From contig CALCCD010000125.1 in the NCBI GenBank assembly GCA_937899645.1, positions 1 through 36,445 of the forward strand: DNA of 36,445 nucleotides. The letters run 5' to 3'. The stretch is from an uncultured cyanobacterium (GTDB lineage Bacteria > Cyanobacteriota > Cyanobacteriia > Cyanobacteriales > Geitlerinemataceae). Positions 24,887 through 33,522 of this stretch are shown piece after piece. Made by a program: the position numbers and the translations under genes. Every line of letters starts with the position of its first letter. The stretch's first letter is position 1. A model generated the notes under the pieces. That model had not been told where the DNA came from and made no database searches. It worked only from the letters and a program-made list of their open reading frames with translations.

Positions 24887-25288
24887 CTACCAAGCAGCGG
24901 GGAACGTCACCGGCGTTGCCGTGCAGTAGCGGAGGTTCGCGAGGCGCGTGCCGCTCATGTAGGCAGGCATATAGCCCGTGTTGCCGACCGAATCTTCGAT
25001 AAAGAACCAGACCGTGCCGTCGTTCGCCGTCACCGTTTCCATAAAGTGAATCATCTCGTTTTCGAGCATGTTCGCGATTTGGAGGGACATGCCGTCCGGA
25101 TCGGCGTAGAGCGTGCTGGCCTCGACGACCATGCGGCAGACGTCGCCGGGGCGCTCGCCTACGCGCTGCGCGACCTCGATCGCCTCGCGGTCGTTGGCCT
25201 CGACGTTAGCGGCTCTGACCGGGGCTCCGACGGCTGCGATCGCGGCGGTCACCAGAGCTGCGGATAGCCCGAAATGGCGCAGTTTCAT
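24887..25288 (-). CDS. Small exported protein, SH3-like
   Basis: A 133-residue protein with a clear signal peptide (LSAALVTAAIAAVGAPVRAA), mature from about residue 28. The mature part carries RPGDVCRMVVEASTLYADPD, FMETVTANDGTVWFFIEDSV and GNTGYMPAYMSG, with Cys residues at about 51 and 122 that could pair. This reads like a bacterial SH3 (SH3b) fold, which often binds cell-wall peptides. That is a weak-similarity call. ATG 25288 has GAGGAG 8 to 10 bases upstream. A -10 box is seen at 25331-25336. It appears monocistronic and ends at the hairpin at 24811. Disulfide formation would depend on VKOR, the neighbouring gene, but that link is only speculative. Confidence 0.65.
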   Translation of the reverse strand: MKLRHFGLSAALVTAAIAAVGAPVRAANVEANDREAIEVAQRVGERPGDVCRMVVEASTLYADPDGMSLQIANMLENEMIHFMETVTANDGTVWFFIEDSVGNTGYMPAYMSGTRLANLRYCTATPVTFPAAW

Positions 25289-25330
25289 ATGCGCGTCTCC
25301 TCAAAAATAAAAGAACGCTAACCTTCCCTC

Positions 25331-25336
25331 AGTATA
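25331..25336 (-). promoter_or_regulatory. Extended -10 promoter of the SH3-like gene
   Basis: On the minus strand this reads TGTTATACT: TATACT with an upstream TG one base away, about 43 bases before the ATG. No good -35 hexamer at the right spacing. Apart from this and the rplI promoter, the 25289-25683 gap has only a small CGGCGT/ACGCCG hairpin at 25426-25440. Confidence 0.45.
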
Positions 25337-25537
25337 ACAACGGCATTTTTGCCGCGTCGGGGTTTTCAGAACCTTTCTTAAGAAATCGCGGCGATCGCGC
25401 GTAACTTCCGCCAAACTGGGGCGCTCGGCGTGAGACGCCGGTAGGCGGCGGGGTGCAGCAGTCCGTAAATTCGAGGCTGCCTAAAGGCGACGAGCAGCAC
25501 CGGCTAGAAACCACGCGGCTAACCTTCGCCGACGATC

Positions 25538-25567
25538 TTGTCAAGAACTAGGCGCGTCGTTTACTGT
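25538..25567 (+). promoter_or_regulatory. Possible rplI promoter
   Basis: TTGTCA (25538-25543) and TACTGT (25562-25567), 18-base spacer. This would give a 5' leader of about 110 bases before rplI. The -10 match is mediocre. Confidence 0.35.
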
Positions 25568-25683
25568 AGAAAGTCGGACTTTTAAAGCAGGCTTGGGAAC
25601 TGAAATGCGTGAGTCGAGAGCGATCGCAACCCAGGTCGCATGCGGTCGATGCTGTGGACTTTTAGCAAAGAACTCGAATCACA

Positions 25684-26142
25684 ATGGCAAAGCGCATCCA
25701 ACTGTTGTTAAACAAAGACGTGAGTAAACTCGGACGCTACGGCGAGATCGTCGAAGTCGCTCCGGGCTACGCGCGCAACTACCTAATCCCCAACCAGCTC
25801 GCCGTCCAGACGACGCCGGGGATTATGAAGCAGGTCGAGCGCCGCAAGGCCAAAGAGGCCGAGCGTCAAGCGAAAATCAAGAAAGAGGCCGAAGATCGCA
25901 AAAAGGCGCTCGAGTCGGTCGGTCGCTTCAAGATCGCCAAGCAACTCGGCGAGGGCGATGCGATTTTCGGTACGGTCACCGATCGCGAGATGTCGGAAGC
26001 AATCCTCGCGGCAACGGGCCAAGACCTCGATCGTCGCGGTATCACCGTCCCGGCGATCGACAAGCTGGGCATCTACAAGGTGCAGGTCAAGGTTCACCCC
26101 GAAGTGATCGCGGAAGTGGAAGTCCACGTGACCCCGCTCTAG
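25684..26142 (+). CDS. rplI: 50S ribosomal protein L9
   Basis: A 152-residue L9, the bridge-like protein of the L1 stalk base that helps keep the reading frame. The N-terminal domain [40 protein letters not shown] is a nearly exact family signature. A long, charged central helix follows ([20 protein letters not shown]), then the C-terminal domain with [17 protein letters not shown] and [21 protein letters not shown]. Length is normal. It ends in a perfect palindromic terminator 34 bases downstream. In many cyanobacteria rplI sits near dnaB, but no dnaB is seen here; the next gene is convergent. Confidence 0.97.
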   Translation: MAKRIQLLLNKDVSKLGRYGEIVEVAPGYARNYLIPNQLAVQTTPGIMKQVERRKAKEAERQAKIKKEAEDRKKALESVGRFKIAKQLGEGDAIFGTVTDREMSEAILAATGQDLDRRGITVPAIDKLGIYKVQVKVHPEVIAEVEVHVTPL

Positions 26143-26175
26143 GGCTTTGCCTTTCAAGCCGCGCCGGAAGGCAGT

Positions 26176-26218
26176 AAAAGAGTCAGCCGATCGCGCGATC
26201 GGCTGACTCTTTTGTTTT
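26176..26218 (+). terminator. Perfect 38-base palindromic terminator after rplI
   Basis: 26176-26213 is a perfect inverted repeat centred at 26194/26195: AAAAGAGTCAGCCGATCGC and its exact complement, followed by GTTTTT. It carries HIP1-like GATCGCGCGATC in the centre. Because it starts with A-runs and ends with T-runs it can also serve the convergent gene. Confidence 0.85.
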
Positions 26219-26246
26219 TGAAAAGCTGGGAGAGTTTCTGTAGAGC

Positions 26247-27152
26247 TTAGAACAGGCGATCGATACGATCGATGATGCGACCGACGCGCTCCAGGGTTCC
26301 GAGCACCGAGTCGATATTGTCGATCGTGTCAGCTTCGGTCGGCTCGCTGGCAACGTAGGGACCGGCCAGGTCTGGCGACGGCGAGTTGTCCACATCCATG
26401 CTCAGGTACATGCCCTCACCCGCCATTAGGCCCATCGCCGTCTGGATGGGAATCGCGTAGTTAAAGCCGGGCTTGATCATCCGCGAGATGCTGGCCGCTT
26501 CCTGGGCGGACATGCCCTCAGTTTGGATTTCATCCGGTGAGACGTAGTCGCCCATACCGTGGACGCCGACGACGCGACCAGCCGCATCGAAGACGCCACT
26601 GCCGCTCATGCCACGACGGGTGACGTTGGTGTAGATCATTTGGTAGCCATCAACGGGATCGTTGAGGAAGCCCGAAATCCGACCGTCGGTGAACTGGCGA
26701 ATTAGCTGGCCGGTACTGCCCGGCGCGGGCCAGCCGGAGATAAAGACGTCTTGACCTTCGGTCGTTTCGCCCGGAGCCAGGGTGGCGAGTTCGTAGTCTG
26801 CTTCGCTCTCGAAGCGGATCACGGCCAGGTCTGCGCCGGGGAGGATCGTGATGTCTTGGGCGGCGTAGGCGGTTTGCTCGTAGGTGCCGATCGCGACCGA
26901 CTCTGCGCCTTCGACCACGTGGCGGTTGGTCATTACGTAGTAGCTATCGCCGTCCTGCGAGAAGATAAAGCCCGAACCGTGGCCGGTGCCGTTGCTGTAT
27001 TCCGAGACGATCAGCGCCGTCACTTCGCGGGCGATGTTGTTGACCTGCGCGCCGGACAGGGCGTTCGCAGCTTGCGGGATCGCGCAAATCAACGCGGCAG
27101 TCGCACCGCCGAGCAGCGGGGTCAGGTGCTTTTGAAAAACCATAGTATTCAT
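26247..27152 (-). CDS. Trypsin-like serine protease, exported (HtrA-like without PDZ)
   Basis: A ~301-residue S1C/S1-type protease. The signal peptide runs TPLLGGATAALICAIPQAAN followed by ALS. The catalytic triad can be seen: His in MTNRHVVEG, Asp in GADLAVIRFES, and Ser in RRGMSGSGVFD (GxSGSG). GHGSGFIFSQDGDSYYVMTN is the usual beta-barrel start. No PDZ domain follows; the C-terminus is short and helical (IDNIDSVLGTLERVGRIIDR), unlike DegP/HhoA. ATG 27152 is preferred; 27143 is also possible, and a longer frame from 27242 only adds arginine-rich sequence. It is 161 bases downstream of glgA on the same strand. Likely acts on periplasmic or extracellular proteins; substrate unknown. Confidence 0.85.
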   Translation of the reverse strand: MNTMVFQKHLTPLLGGATAALICAIPQAANALSGAQVNNIAREVTALIVSEYSNGTGHGSGFIFSQDGDSYYVMTNRHVVEGAESVAIGTYEQTAYAAQDITILPGADLAVIRFESEADYELATLAPGETTEGQDVFISGWPAPGSTGQLIRQFTDGRISGFLNDPVDGYQMIYTNVTRRGMSGSGVFDAAGRVVGVHGMGDYVSPDEIQTEGMSAQEAASISRMIKPGFNYAIPIQTAMGLMAGEGMYLSMDVDNSPSPDLAGPYVASEPTEADTIDNIDSVLGTLERVGRIIDRIDRLF

Positions 27153-27313
27153 GCGAGTGTTTCTAACTGCGATCGCCAGAGCGAGCGATCTTCTCCTCAC
27201 CCTAGCAGTTGCAACCCGCCGATCGCATGCGCTCAAAAACAAGAGAGCCAGAGACGATCGACAAACGCTCGTAAGCTTCCCGGCGATCGCCCCCCGTTCC
27301 GGACTCGTGCCAG

Positions 27314-28687
27314 CTACTCGCTGACGATATCGCGGTAGAGCGCGTCGTATTGCTTCGCCGACTTCGTCCAGCTACAGTCCTGGCGCATTCCGCGCTGCTG
27401 TAGCTCGCGCCACTTGTCCTTGTAGCGAAAGCTCTCGTAGGCGCGAACGATCGCGGAGAACAGATCGAGCGGCTCGTAGCGATCGAAGCAGAACCCCGTT
27501 CCGGTTCCTTCCATCGGCTCGTGGTGCGACACCGTGTCCACCAGTCCGCCCGTGCGCCGGACGATCGGCACCGATCCGTAGCGCATCGCCAGCAGCTGGC
27601 TGATGCCACAGGGCTCGAAGCGGCTCGGCATCAGAAAGGCATCGGTTCCGGCATAGACCCGGCGCGAAAGGCGATCGTTGTAGAGCAGATACACCGCCAT
27701 CCGCTGGCGGTAGCGGGCGCTCAGCTGCCACATCTGGGTTTCGTAGTAGCGATCGCCCGTACCCAGCAAAATAAACTGCGCGTCGGTGTAGGCCAAAAAG
27801 CGATCGAGCACCTGAAGCAGCAGATCGAAGCCCTTTTGCTCCACCATCCGAGACACCATGCCGATAACGAAAGCGTCGGGATTGAGCTCGAGGCCCAGTT
27901 CTTTTTGAATCGCGACCTTGTTTAAGGCGCGCTTGTCGAGGCTGTTGGCGCTGAAAGTTTGGTAGAGATGCGCATCGGTGGCCGGGTCGTAGCTCGCGTC
28001 GTCGATGCCGTTGACGATGCCGCTCAGTTTGCTGCTGACGAACGACAGCAAACCTTCGACCTCTTCGCCGTATTCCTGAGTTTGGATTTGCTGGGCGTAG
28101 GTGGGCGAGACGGTGTTGACGCGATCGGCAAACTGCACCGCTGCGGCCAGGGTGTTGTGGCCTTCCATGTACCACGGACACCAGGTCATCTGCTCCAGCA
28201 GCGCGCGCCAGGGGCCTTGATAGGCGAGATTGTGAATCGTAAAGACGCTGCTGATATCCGGCGACTGGTGCATCCATACTGGCAGCATACCCGCGTGCCA
28301 GTCGTGGCTGTGGACGAGCTGCGGCTTCCAGTAATTCCAGCAAAACTCCGCCGCCCCGTTGGAAAACAGCGTAAAGCGCCACCACTCATTATCGCCGCCA
28401 TAAACTGCGTTGGGCATAAACGCCGGGTGGCCGAAGAGGTACACCGGTACGTCGCTATCGGGAAGCTGCGTTTCGTAGACCGCAAAATCCTGGAACATCG
28501 CTTGCCCCCACCAAACCGGCTCGCCGGGAATGTCAACGACATTCGGCAAAAAGCCGTAGTACGGCATGAAGATGCGGACATCGTGGCCGAGGGCGCGCAG
28601 GGCTTTGGGTAGAGAGCCGACGACGTCGCCCATGCCGCCGACCTTGGCGAGGGGGGCGGCTTCTGCTGCGACGAATAGGATGCGCAT
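27314..28687 (-). CDS. glgA: Glycogen synthase (ADP-glucose dependent, GT5)
   Basis: A 457-residue starch/glycogen synthase that extends alpha-1,4-glucan from ADP-glucose. The N-terminal GT5 domain opens [20 protein letters not shown] with the KVGG motif that binds ADP-glucose at about residues 15-18, and [35 protein letters not shown] lies near 130. The C-terminal GT-B domain has [15 protein letters not shown], the catalytic region [19 protein letters not shown] and [11 protein letters not shown]. Length is normal for the shorter cyanobacterial GlgA form. ATG 28687 is clearly the start because the motif follows at once. It diverges from the SSADH gene, so a ~342-bp intergenic region serves both carbon storage and the TCA bypass. 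Confidence 0.95.
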   Translation of the reverse strand: MRILFVAAEAAPLAKVGGMGDVVGSLPKALRALGHDVRIFMPYYGFLPNVVDIPGEPVWWGQAMFQDFAVYETQLPDSDVPVYLFGHPAFMPNAVYGGDNEWWRFTLFSNGAAEFCWNYWKPQLVHSHDWHAGMLPVWMHQSPDISSVFTIHNLAYQGPWRALLEQMTWCPWYMEGHNTLAAAVQFADRVNTVSPTYAQQIQTQEYGEEVEGLLSFVSSKLSGIVNGIDDASYDPATDAHLYQTFSANSLDKRALNKVAIQKELGLELNPDAFVIGMVSRMVEQKGFDLLLQVLDRFLAYTDAQFILLGTGDRYYETQMWQLSARYRQRMAVYLLYNDRLSRRVYAGTDAFLMPSRFEPCGISQLLAMRYGSVPIVRRTGGLVDTVSHHEPMEGTGTGFCFDRYEPLDLFSAIVRAYESFRYKDKWRELQQRGMRQDCSWTKSAKQYDALYRDIVSE

Positions 28688-29029
28688 GGAAAATCTCGAA
28701 CTCTCTTCTGAAACGGGGCTCTTAATGTGAAACAGGCGAGCGACGGTTTTGGGGATGCCGAACGCGAGCTGTGGCGGCGATCGGCGGCAGCTCATACAGC
28801 AGCCTATCAGAGTCGCGTCGCGTTCCTTCTAACTTTTGAGTGATGGCGCGGCGGCAAGTTTGAGTTTGACTTTTATTACGTTCTGATGCGGCGACCAAAT
28901 CTGAGTTCGACAATGGATTTGAAGCGCTAATCTGACGAACGGCAAGCCGCGATCGCCTGGGAGAGCCAGAAAAGTCGCGAGTCGATCGTCGGCAAGCGCT
29001 GTCGTTTTAGAGGGATTAGGGACGGAACT
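28688..29029. other. Divergent intergenic region glgA / SSADH
   Basis: About 342 bases that must hold promoters for both genes. TTGAGTTTGACTTTTATTA (about 28858-28876) is AT-rich and could contain a -35-like TTGACT, but no paired -10 at standard spacing is convincing. I found no GTA-N8-TAC NtcA box and no protein motif in either strand. Confidence 0.45.
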
Positions 29030-30397
29030 ATGGGGATTGCCACGATCGACCCGGCCACCGGCCAAGCTGTCAAAACTTTTGCAGCGCTGACCCCGGCAGA
29101 AATTGAAGAAAAGCTCGATCGCGCCGATCGCGCCTTCCGTAGTTACCGACGCACAATGCTCGTCGAGCGTAGCCGCTGGCTCCGCAATGCCGCCGATATC
29201 CTCGAGCGCGACGCAGAATCACTCGGCGCGACCATTACGCTCGAGATGGGCAAGCCGATAAAGGAAGCAGCGGGCGAGGTGCGGAAGTGCGCGACGGTGT
29301 GCCGCTATTACGCCGATCGCGCCCCGGAGTTTTTGGCTGACGAACCGGCGGAAACCGACGCGAAATTCAGCTACGTTGCCTACCATCCCCTCGGCGTTAT
29401 CCTGGCCGTGATGCCCTGGAATTTTCCGCTGTGGCAGGTGTTCCGCTTTGCGGCTCCGGCGCTGATGGCGGGCAATGTCGGGATATTGAAGCACGCCTCG
29501 AACGTTCCGCAGTGCGCCCTGGCGATCGAGCGCGTCTTAATGGAAGCGGGCTTCCCGTCGGGGACGTTCCAGACACTGTTAGTCGGCGCGAGCCAGGTCG
29601 AGGCGATCGTGCGTGACGATCGCGTCAAAGGCGCGGCGCTGACCGGCAGCGAACCGGCGGGGGCGAGCCTCGCCTCGATCGCCGGAGACTGCATCAAACC
29701 CACCGTCCTCGAGCTGGGCGGCAGCGACCCGTTTATCGTCATGCCCAGCGCCGATCTGGATGCGGCGGTCAGGACGGCGGTGACGGCGCGCTTGCTCAAC
29801 ACCGGCCAATCCTGCATCGCTGCCAAGCGCTTTATCCTCCACGAACATATCGCCGATGCCTTTATCAGCAAGCTGGTCGATAAGTTCGCGGCGCTGAACG
29901 TCGGCGACCCGAAAGACCCCGCCACCGACATCGGCCCCCTGGCGACGCCGACGATCCTCGATGAGATCGAGCAGCAGGTGGACGCCTGCCTGAAGGTCGG
30001 AGCCAAAGCGCCTACCGGTGGTTTCCGGCTCGATCGCCCCGGTAACTACTACGCGCCGACAATCCTCACCGACCTGCCCGAAGGCTGCCCCGCTTACCAA
30101 GACGAGTTCTTCGGCCCCGTCGCGCTGACCTTTCGCGTGCCGACCCTGGAGGCCGCGATCGACTTGGCGAACAGCACCGAATTCGGCCTCGGAGCCTGCG
30201 CCTGGACAACCGTGGAAGCAGAGCAAAAGGCGGCGATCGAGCGCCTCGATGCCGGGGCAGTCTTCATCAACGGCATGGTCAAGTCCGATCCGCGCTTGCC
30301 CTTCGGCGGCATCAAGAAATCTGGATACGGTCGCGAGCTAGCGCGGCAGGGCATCCATGAATTCGTCAACATAAAAACAGTCTGGATTGGCGACTAG
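29030..30397 (+). CDS. gabD: Succinate-semialdehyde dehydrogenase (NADP+)
   Basis: A 455-residue aldehyde dehydrogenase that oxidises succinic semialdehyde to succinate. The sequence shows PWNFP at 129-133 (N131), the cofactor Lys in GILKHASNVPQ (K154), the catalytic base E228 in LELGGSDPF and the nucleophile C262 in NTGQSCIAAKRFI, all in the usual order. The C-terminus has LPFGGIKKSGYGRELARQGI. It stands 72 bases before the ThDP decarboxylase gene on the same strand. In Synechococcus PCC 7002 the same pair (A2770/A2771) converts 2-oxoglutarate to succinate, replacing the missing 2-oxoglutarate dehydrogenase. The neighbour makes this identification stronger than the family alone would. Confidence 0.93.
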   Translation: MGIATIDPATGQAVKTFAALTPAEIEEKLDRADRAFRSYRRTMLVERSRWLRNAADILERDAESLGATITLEMGKPIKEAAGEVRKCATVCRYYADRAPEFLADEPAETDAKFSYVAYHPLGVILAVMPWNFPLWQVFRFAAPALMAGNVGILKHASNVPQCALAIERVLMEAGFPSGTFQTLLVGASQVEAIVRDDRVKGAALTGSEPAGASLASIAGDCIKPTVLELGGSDPFIVMPSADLDAAVRTAVTARLLNTGQSCIAAKRFILHEHIADAFISKLVDKFAALNVGDPKDPATDIGPLATPTILDEIEQQVDACLKVGAKAPTGGFRLDRPGNYYAPTILTDLPEGCPAYQDEFFGPVALTFRVPTLEAAIDLANSTEFGLGACAWTTVEAEQKAAIERLDAGAVFINGMVKSDPRLPFGGIKKSGYGRELARQGIHEFVNIKTVWIGD

Positions 30398-30469
30398 CAA
30401 CGCTCGCATTCGCAGCGCCACCGCTACCGCATTTCGCCGCTTTACCACCACGATCGAGGTTTATCGTCC

Positions 30470-32107
30470 ATGAATACCGCAGAACTCCTGGTCAAGTGCC
30501 TGGAAAATGAAGGTGTTAAATATATCTTCGGCCTCCCCGGTGAAGAAAACCTCGCCGTCCTCGAAGCCCTGCGGAACTCGCCGATCGAATTCATTACCAC
30601 TCGCCACGAGCAGGGCGCAGCCTTCATGGCCGACGTATACGGGCGGCTGACTGGTAAAGCGGGTGTGTGTCTTTCGACGCTCGGCCCCGGCGCGACCAAC
30701 CTGATGACCGGTGTTGCCGACGCCAACCTCGATGGCGCACCACTGGTGGCGATCACCGGGCAGGTGGGCACCGATCGCATGCACATCGAGTCCCACCAAT
30801 ACCTCGATCTGGTGGCGATGTTCGCGCCGGTGACCAAGTGGAACAAGCAGATCGTCCGCCCCAGCATCGTCCCGGAAGTCGTTCGCAAAGCCTTCAAGCA
30901 AGCCCAGCAGGAAAAACCGGGCGCGGTTCACATCGACCTGCCGGAAAATATCGCCGGAATGCCCGCCGACGGCGTATCGCTACACATCAACACCAAGGAA
31001 ACTCAGTACGCTTCCTACGCCAGCTTCAACGACGCCTCGACGCTGATTTCGCGGGCGACCAATCCGCTGCTGCTGGTGGGCAACGGCGCGATCCGCGACA
31101 ACGCCAGCGATGCCCTGACCGAGTTCGCGACGCGGCTGAATATCCCGGTGGTCAACACCTTTATGGGCAAGGGCGTAATTTCTTACACGCACCCGCTGTC
31201 GCTGTGGACGGTGGGCCTGCAACAGCGCGACTACATTAGCTGCGGCTTCGACAACACCGACTTGGTGATTTGTGTGGGCTACGACCTGGTGGAGTATTCC
31301 CCGAAAAAGTGGAACCCCAATGGCGAGATTCCGATCGTTCACGTCAGCACGGCCCCGGCGGAGATCGACAGCAGCTACATCCCGAAGGTCGAGGTCGTCG
31401 GCAACATGACCGACTCGCTCAACGAGCTGCTGCGCCGCAGCGATCGCACCCACAAAGAGGAACCCCACGCCGTGGCGCTGCGCGACGACATCCGCGCGGA
31501 CTACGAACAGTACGCCACCGACACCGAATTCCCGATTAAGCCGCAGAAGCTAATTTACGATTTGCGGCAGGTGATGGAACCGAACGATATCGCGATTTCA
31601 GACGTGGGCGCGCACAAGATGTGGATGGCGCGCCATTACCACTGCGAGCGCCCCAATACTTGCCTGATCTCCAACGGGTTCGCGGCGATGGGGATTGCGA
31701 TTCCCGGCGCGATCGCAGCGAAGCTGGTGTACCCCGATCGCAACATCGTCGCAGTGACGGGCGACGGCGGTTTCATGATGAACTGTCAGGAGCTGGAAAC
31801 GGCGCTGCGGGCGAAGACGCCGTTCGTGACGATCATTTTCCACGACGGCGGCTATGGCCTGATCGAGTGGAAGCAGGAGGCGCAGTACGATCGCGCCTCG
31901 TTTATCAAGTTCACCAACCCGGACTTCGTGAAGCTGGCCGAAAGCATGGGGCTGAAGGGCTACCGCATCAGCACCACGGAGGAGTTCGTACCGACGCTGA
32001 AGGAGGCGATGGCGCAGGATGTCCCGGCGGTGATCGACTGCCCGATCGACTATCGCGAAAATACGCGCTTCTCGCAGAAGTCCGGCGACCTGAGCTGCCC
32101 GATATAA
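30470..32107 (+). CDS. 2-oxoglutarate decarboxylase, ThDP-dependent (acetolactate-synthase-like)
   Basis: A 545-residue ThDP enzyme of the acetolactate-synthase superfamily. It would decarboxylate 2-oxoglutarate to succinic semialdehyde, the first step of the cyanobacterial TCA shunt. Visible are the cofactor-activating Glu47 in TTRHEQGAAFMADVYGRLTG, the conserved GPGATNLMTGVADANLDGAP and the ThDP/Mg motif GDGGFMMNCQELETAL (about 431-446), with an intervening domain from about 190 to 320. Proteins of this kind are often mislabelled acetolactate synthase; the tight neighbourhood with SSADH is the main reason to prefer the decarboxylase. Its stop codon overlaps the first base of a MITE-like element. 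Confidence 0.88.
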   Translation: MNTAELLVKCLENEGVKYIFGLPGEENLAVLEALRNSPIEFITTRHEQGAAFMADVYGRLTGKAGVCLSTLGPGATNLMTGVADANLDGAPLVAITGQVGTDRMHIESHQYLDLVAMFAPVTKWNKQIVRPSIVPEVVRKAFKQAQQEKPGAVHIDLPENIAGMPADGVSLHINTKETQYASYASFNDASTLISRATNPLLLVGNGAIRDNASDALTEFATRLNIPVVNTFMGKGVISYTHPLSLWTVGLQQRDYISCGFDNTDLVICVGYDLVEYSPKKWNPNGEIPIVHVSTAPAEIDSSYIPKVEVVGNMTDSLNELLRRSDRTHKEEPHAVALRDDIRADYEQYATDTEFPIKPQKLIYDLRQVMEPNDIAISDVGAHKMWMARHYHCERPNTCLISNGFAAMGIAIPGAIAAKLVYPDRNIVAVTGDGGFMMNCQELETALRAKTPFVTIIFHDGGYGLIEWKQEAQYDRASFIKFTNPDFVKLAESMGLKGYRISTTEEFVPTLKEAMAQDVPAVIDCPIDYRENTRFSQKSGDLSCPI

Positions 32108-32240
32108 GAGCACTCCACAAATATATTTGTCCAGAAGCCGCCAATGAAGGCTGAGCTTGTCGAAGCCTGGGTGTGACGCACTTCGACAAGCTCAGTGCTC
32201 GAATCCTGAATACTGGACATTTATTTCCGTGGAGTACTCT
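32107..32240. mobile_element. 134-bp MITE-like element with 28-bp terminal inverted repeats and an internal hairpin
   Basis: The left end (32107-32134) opens AGAGCACTCCAC and closes GTCCAG; the complement of the right end (32213-32240) opens AGAGTACTCCAC and closes GTCCAG. The arms match at about 21 of 28 positions, with the outer 12 differing once. Inside, CTGAGCTTGTCGAAG (32151-32165) and CTTCGACAAGCTCAG (32181-32195) are exact complements, a 15-bp stem around a 15-base loop, a palindrome seen widely in bacteria. No coding capacity and no clear target duplication. A decayed relative lies at 24572-24743. It may act as a 3' hairpin for the upstream gene. Confidence 0.7.
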
Positions 32241-32370
32241 AGGCTGGCCCGATCGCGACTTCAAGGCCACCGCTCGCATACGCTGAACGAAGCTGATTCA
32301 CTGGAGTAGCGGCGGGTGGTGTAATGGGGGCATAGGACGATGGTGAATCGAGGAGAAGAGAACCGGCAGG

Positions 32371-33483
32371 ATGGCGAGCAATCCGTTTTTTACCAATGGC
32401 GCGGTTTCGGAGCGGCGCTATTTTGTTGGGCGTGGCGAGGAGCTGCGGGCGATTTTCGCGCGGGCGTTTGGCGATGCGCCGCAGAGCGTGAATCTGACGG
32501 GGGAGGCGCGATCGGGTAAGTCGTCGCTGTTGCGTCACGTCCAGCAAACCTATGAGGACGTTGCGCCGGATGCGAAGGCGGTGGTGGCGGTGTACGTGGA
32601 GTTCGGGCGGGTGAATGCCGATTCGGAGGCGTCATTTTATGGCGCGATCGCGGAGGCGTTGCTGGCAGAGATCCCGAGGAAGCGCGGCTTGCTGCAATAC
32701 TTCCAGCGGGGCGAACTGGAAGCGGTGCTGAAAATGGAGCCGTTTGAACGCGCTGAATTCGACAAGGCGATGCGGGCATGGAAAAAGGCAGGGATTTTGC
32801 CGATGCTGTGTCTCGATCGCTTCGAGTATCTGCTCGATAAGCCTGAGGTGTTTCCCGACGGGTTTTACGAGGTGCTGCGGGCGCTGGCGGATGACGGCGT
32901 GGTGATGCTGGCGATCGCGTCGCGTAAAACGGTGGCGGAGTATGGCAAAACGACGCCGCAGTATACATCGGGCTTTTTCAATTTGTTTCATACGCTGCGG
33001 GTCGGCGAGCTGGCGGAGTCGGCGGCATGGGATTTGGTGCGTTTGCCGGTGGGGGCTCCGGCGCTGAGCGTGACGAGTCAGGCGCTGGCGCGCAAGTGGG
33101 GCGGGTGCGATGCGTTTCGGCTCCAGGCGGCGGGCTGGTGTTTGTTCGAGATGGAGCGTGATGGGCTATCGGAGGCAGTAGCGCGGAAGAATTTTGAGGA
33201 GAGGACTAAGCGGCGTCCGAAGGGGGTACGCGACTGGAAAAATTGGTTTTTTGTGGCTTGGAGTGCGCTGCGCGGGACGGGGCGATCGGCTCAGGCCACG
33301 GGGAAGAATATCAAGCCCATCTCGGAAGCGCTGATGGGCGCGATTGTCATCGCACTGGTGCTCAGCATCGGTTTGGGATGGCTTGGGGTGGGGAAGTTTC
33401 CGAAGGTGTTCGAGGATTTTCTGAAGCTGTTTCGTAGCGAGAGCGTGCCCGAACAGCAGCAGAAGCGCGACCACCAGCGTTAA
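32371..33483 (+). CDS. P-loop ATPase with C-terminal membrane anchor (AAA/STAND-like)
   Basis: A 370-residue protein of the AAA/STAND NTPase class. The first part reads NPFFTNGAVSERRYFVGRGE and LTGEARSGKSSLLRHVQQTY with Walker A GEARSGKS at about 44-51. LPMLCLDRFEYLL near 146 is the likely Walker B strand with Asp, followed by VMLAIASRKTVAEY as sensor-like strand. A helical lid then contains LSVTSQALARKWGGCDAFRL. Near the C-terminus the hydrophobic stretch MGAIVIALVLSIGLGWLGVG (about 321-340) is a single membrane anchor with a charged tail. No effector or sensor domain is fused. It lies right after the MITE and before Uma2 and two toxin-antitoxin pairs. Function unknown; an AAA-type signalling or stress-response role is speculative. 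Confidence 0.8.
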   Translation: MASNPFFTNGAVSERRYFVGRGEELRAIFARAFGDAPQSVNLTGEARSGKSSLLRHVQQTYEDVAPDAKAVVAVYVEFGRVNADSEASFYGAIAEALLAEIPRKRGLLQYFQRGELEAVLKMEPFERAEFDKAMRAWKKAGILPMLCLDRFEYLLDKPEVFPDGFYEVLRALADDGVVMLAIASRKTVAEYGKTTPQYTSGFFNLFHTLRVGELAESAAWDLVRLPVGAPALSVTSQALARKWGGCDAFRLQAAGWCLFEMERDGLSEAVARKNFEERTKRRPKGVRDWKNWFFVAWSALRGTGRSAQATGKNIKPISEALMGAIVIALVLSIGLGWLGVGKFPKVFEDFLKLFRSESVPEQQQKRDHQR

Positions 33484-33522
33484 AGTCAGTAATGATGGGA
33501 TTAGTCGCCCTCTAGACTCGCC

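Noticed and set aside
24716-25267. Plus-strand frame opposite the SH3-like gene
   Set aside because: It crosses the terminator hairpin and is antisense to a gene with a good signal peptide, SD and -10 box.
28688-29029. NtcA box or riboswitch in the glgA/SSADH intergenic region
   Set aside because: No GTA-N8-TAC motif and no conserved aptamer pattern could be found by eye.
30470-32107. Annotation of the ThDP enzyme as acetolactate synthase (ilvB)
   Set aside because: Gene order with SSADH and the recalled resemblance to the 2-oxoglutarate decarboxylase of Synechococcus PCC 7002 favour the TCA-shunt enzyme; no small IlvN subunit is nearby.
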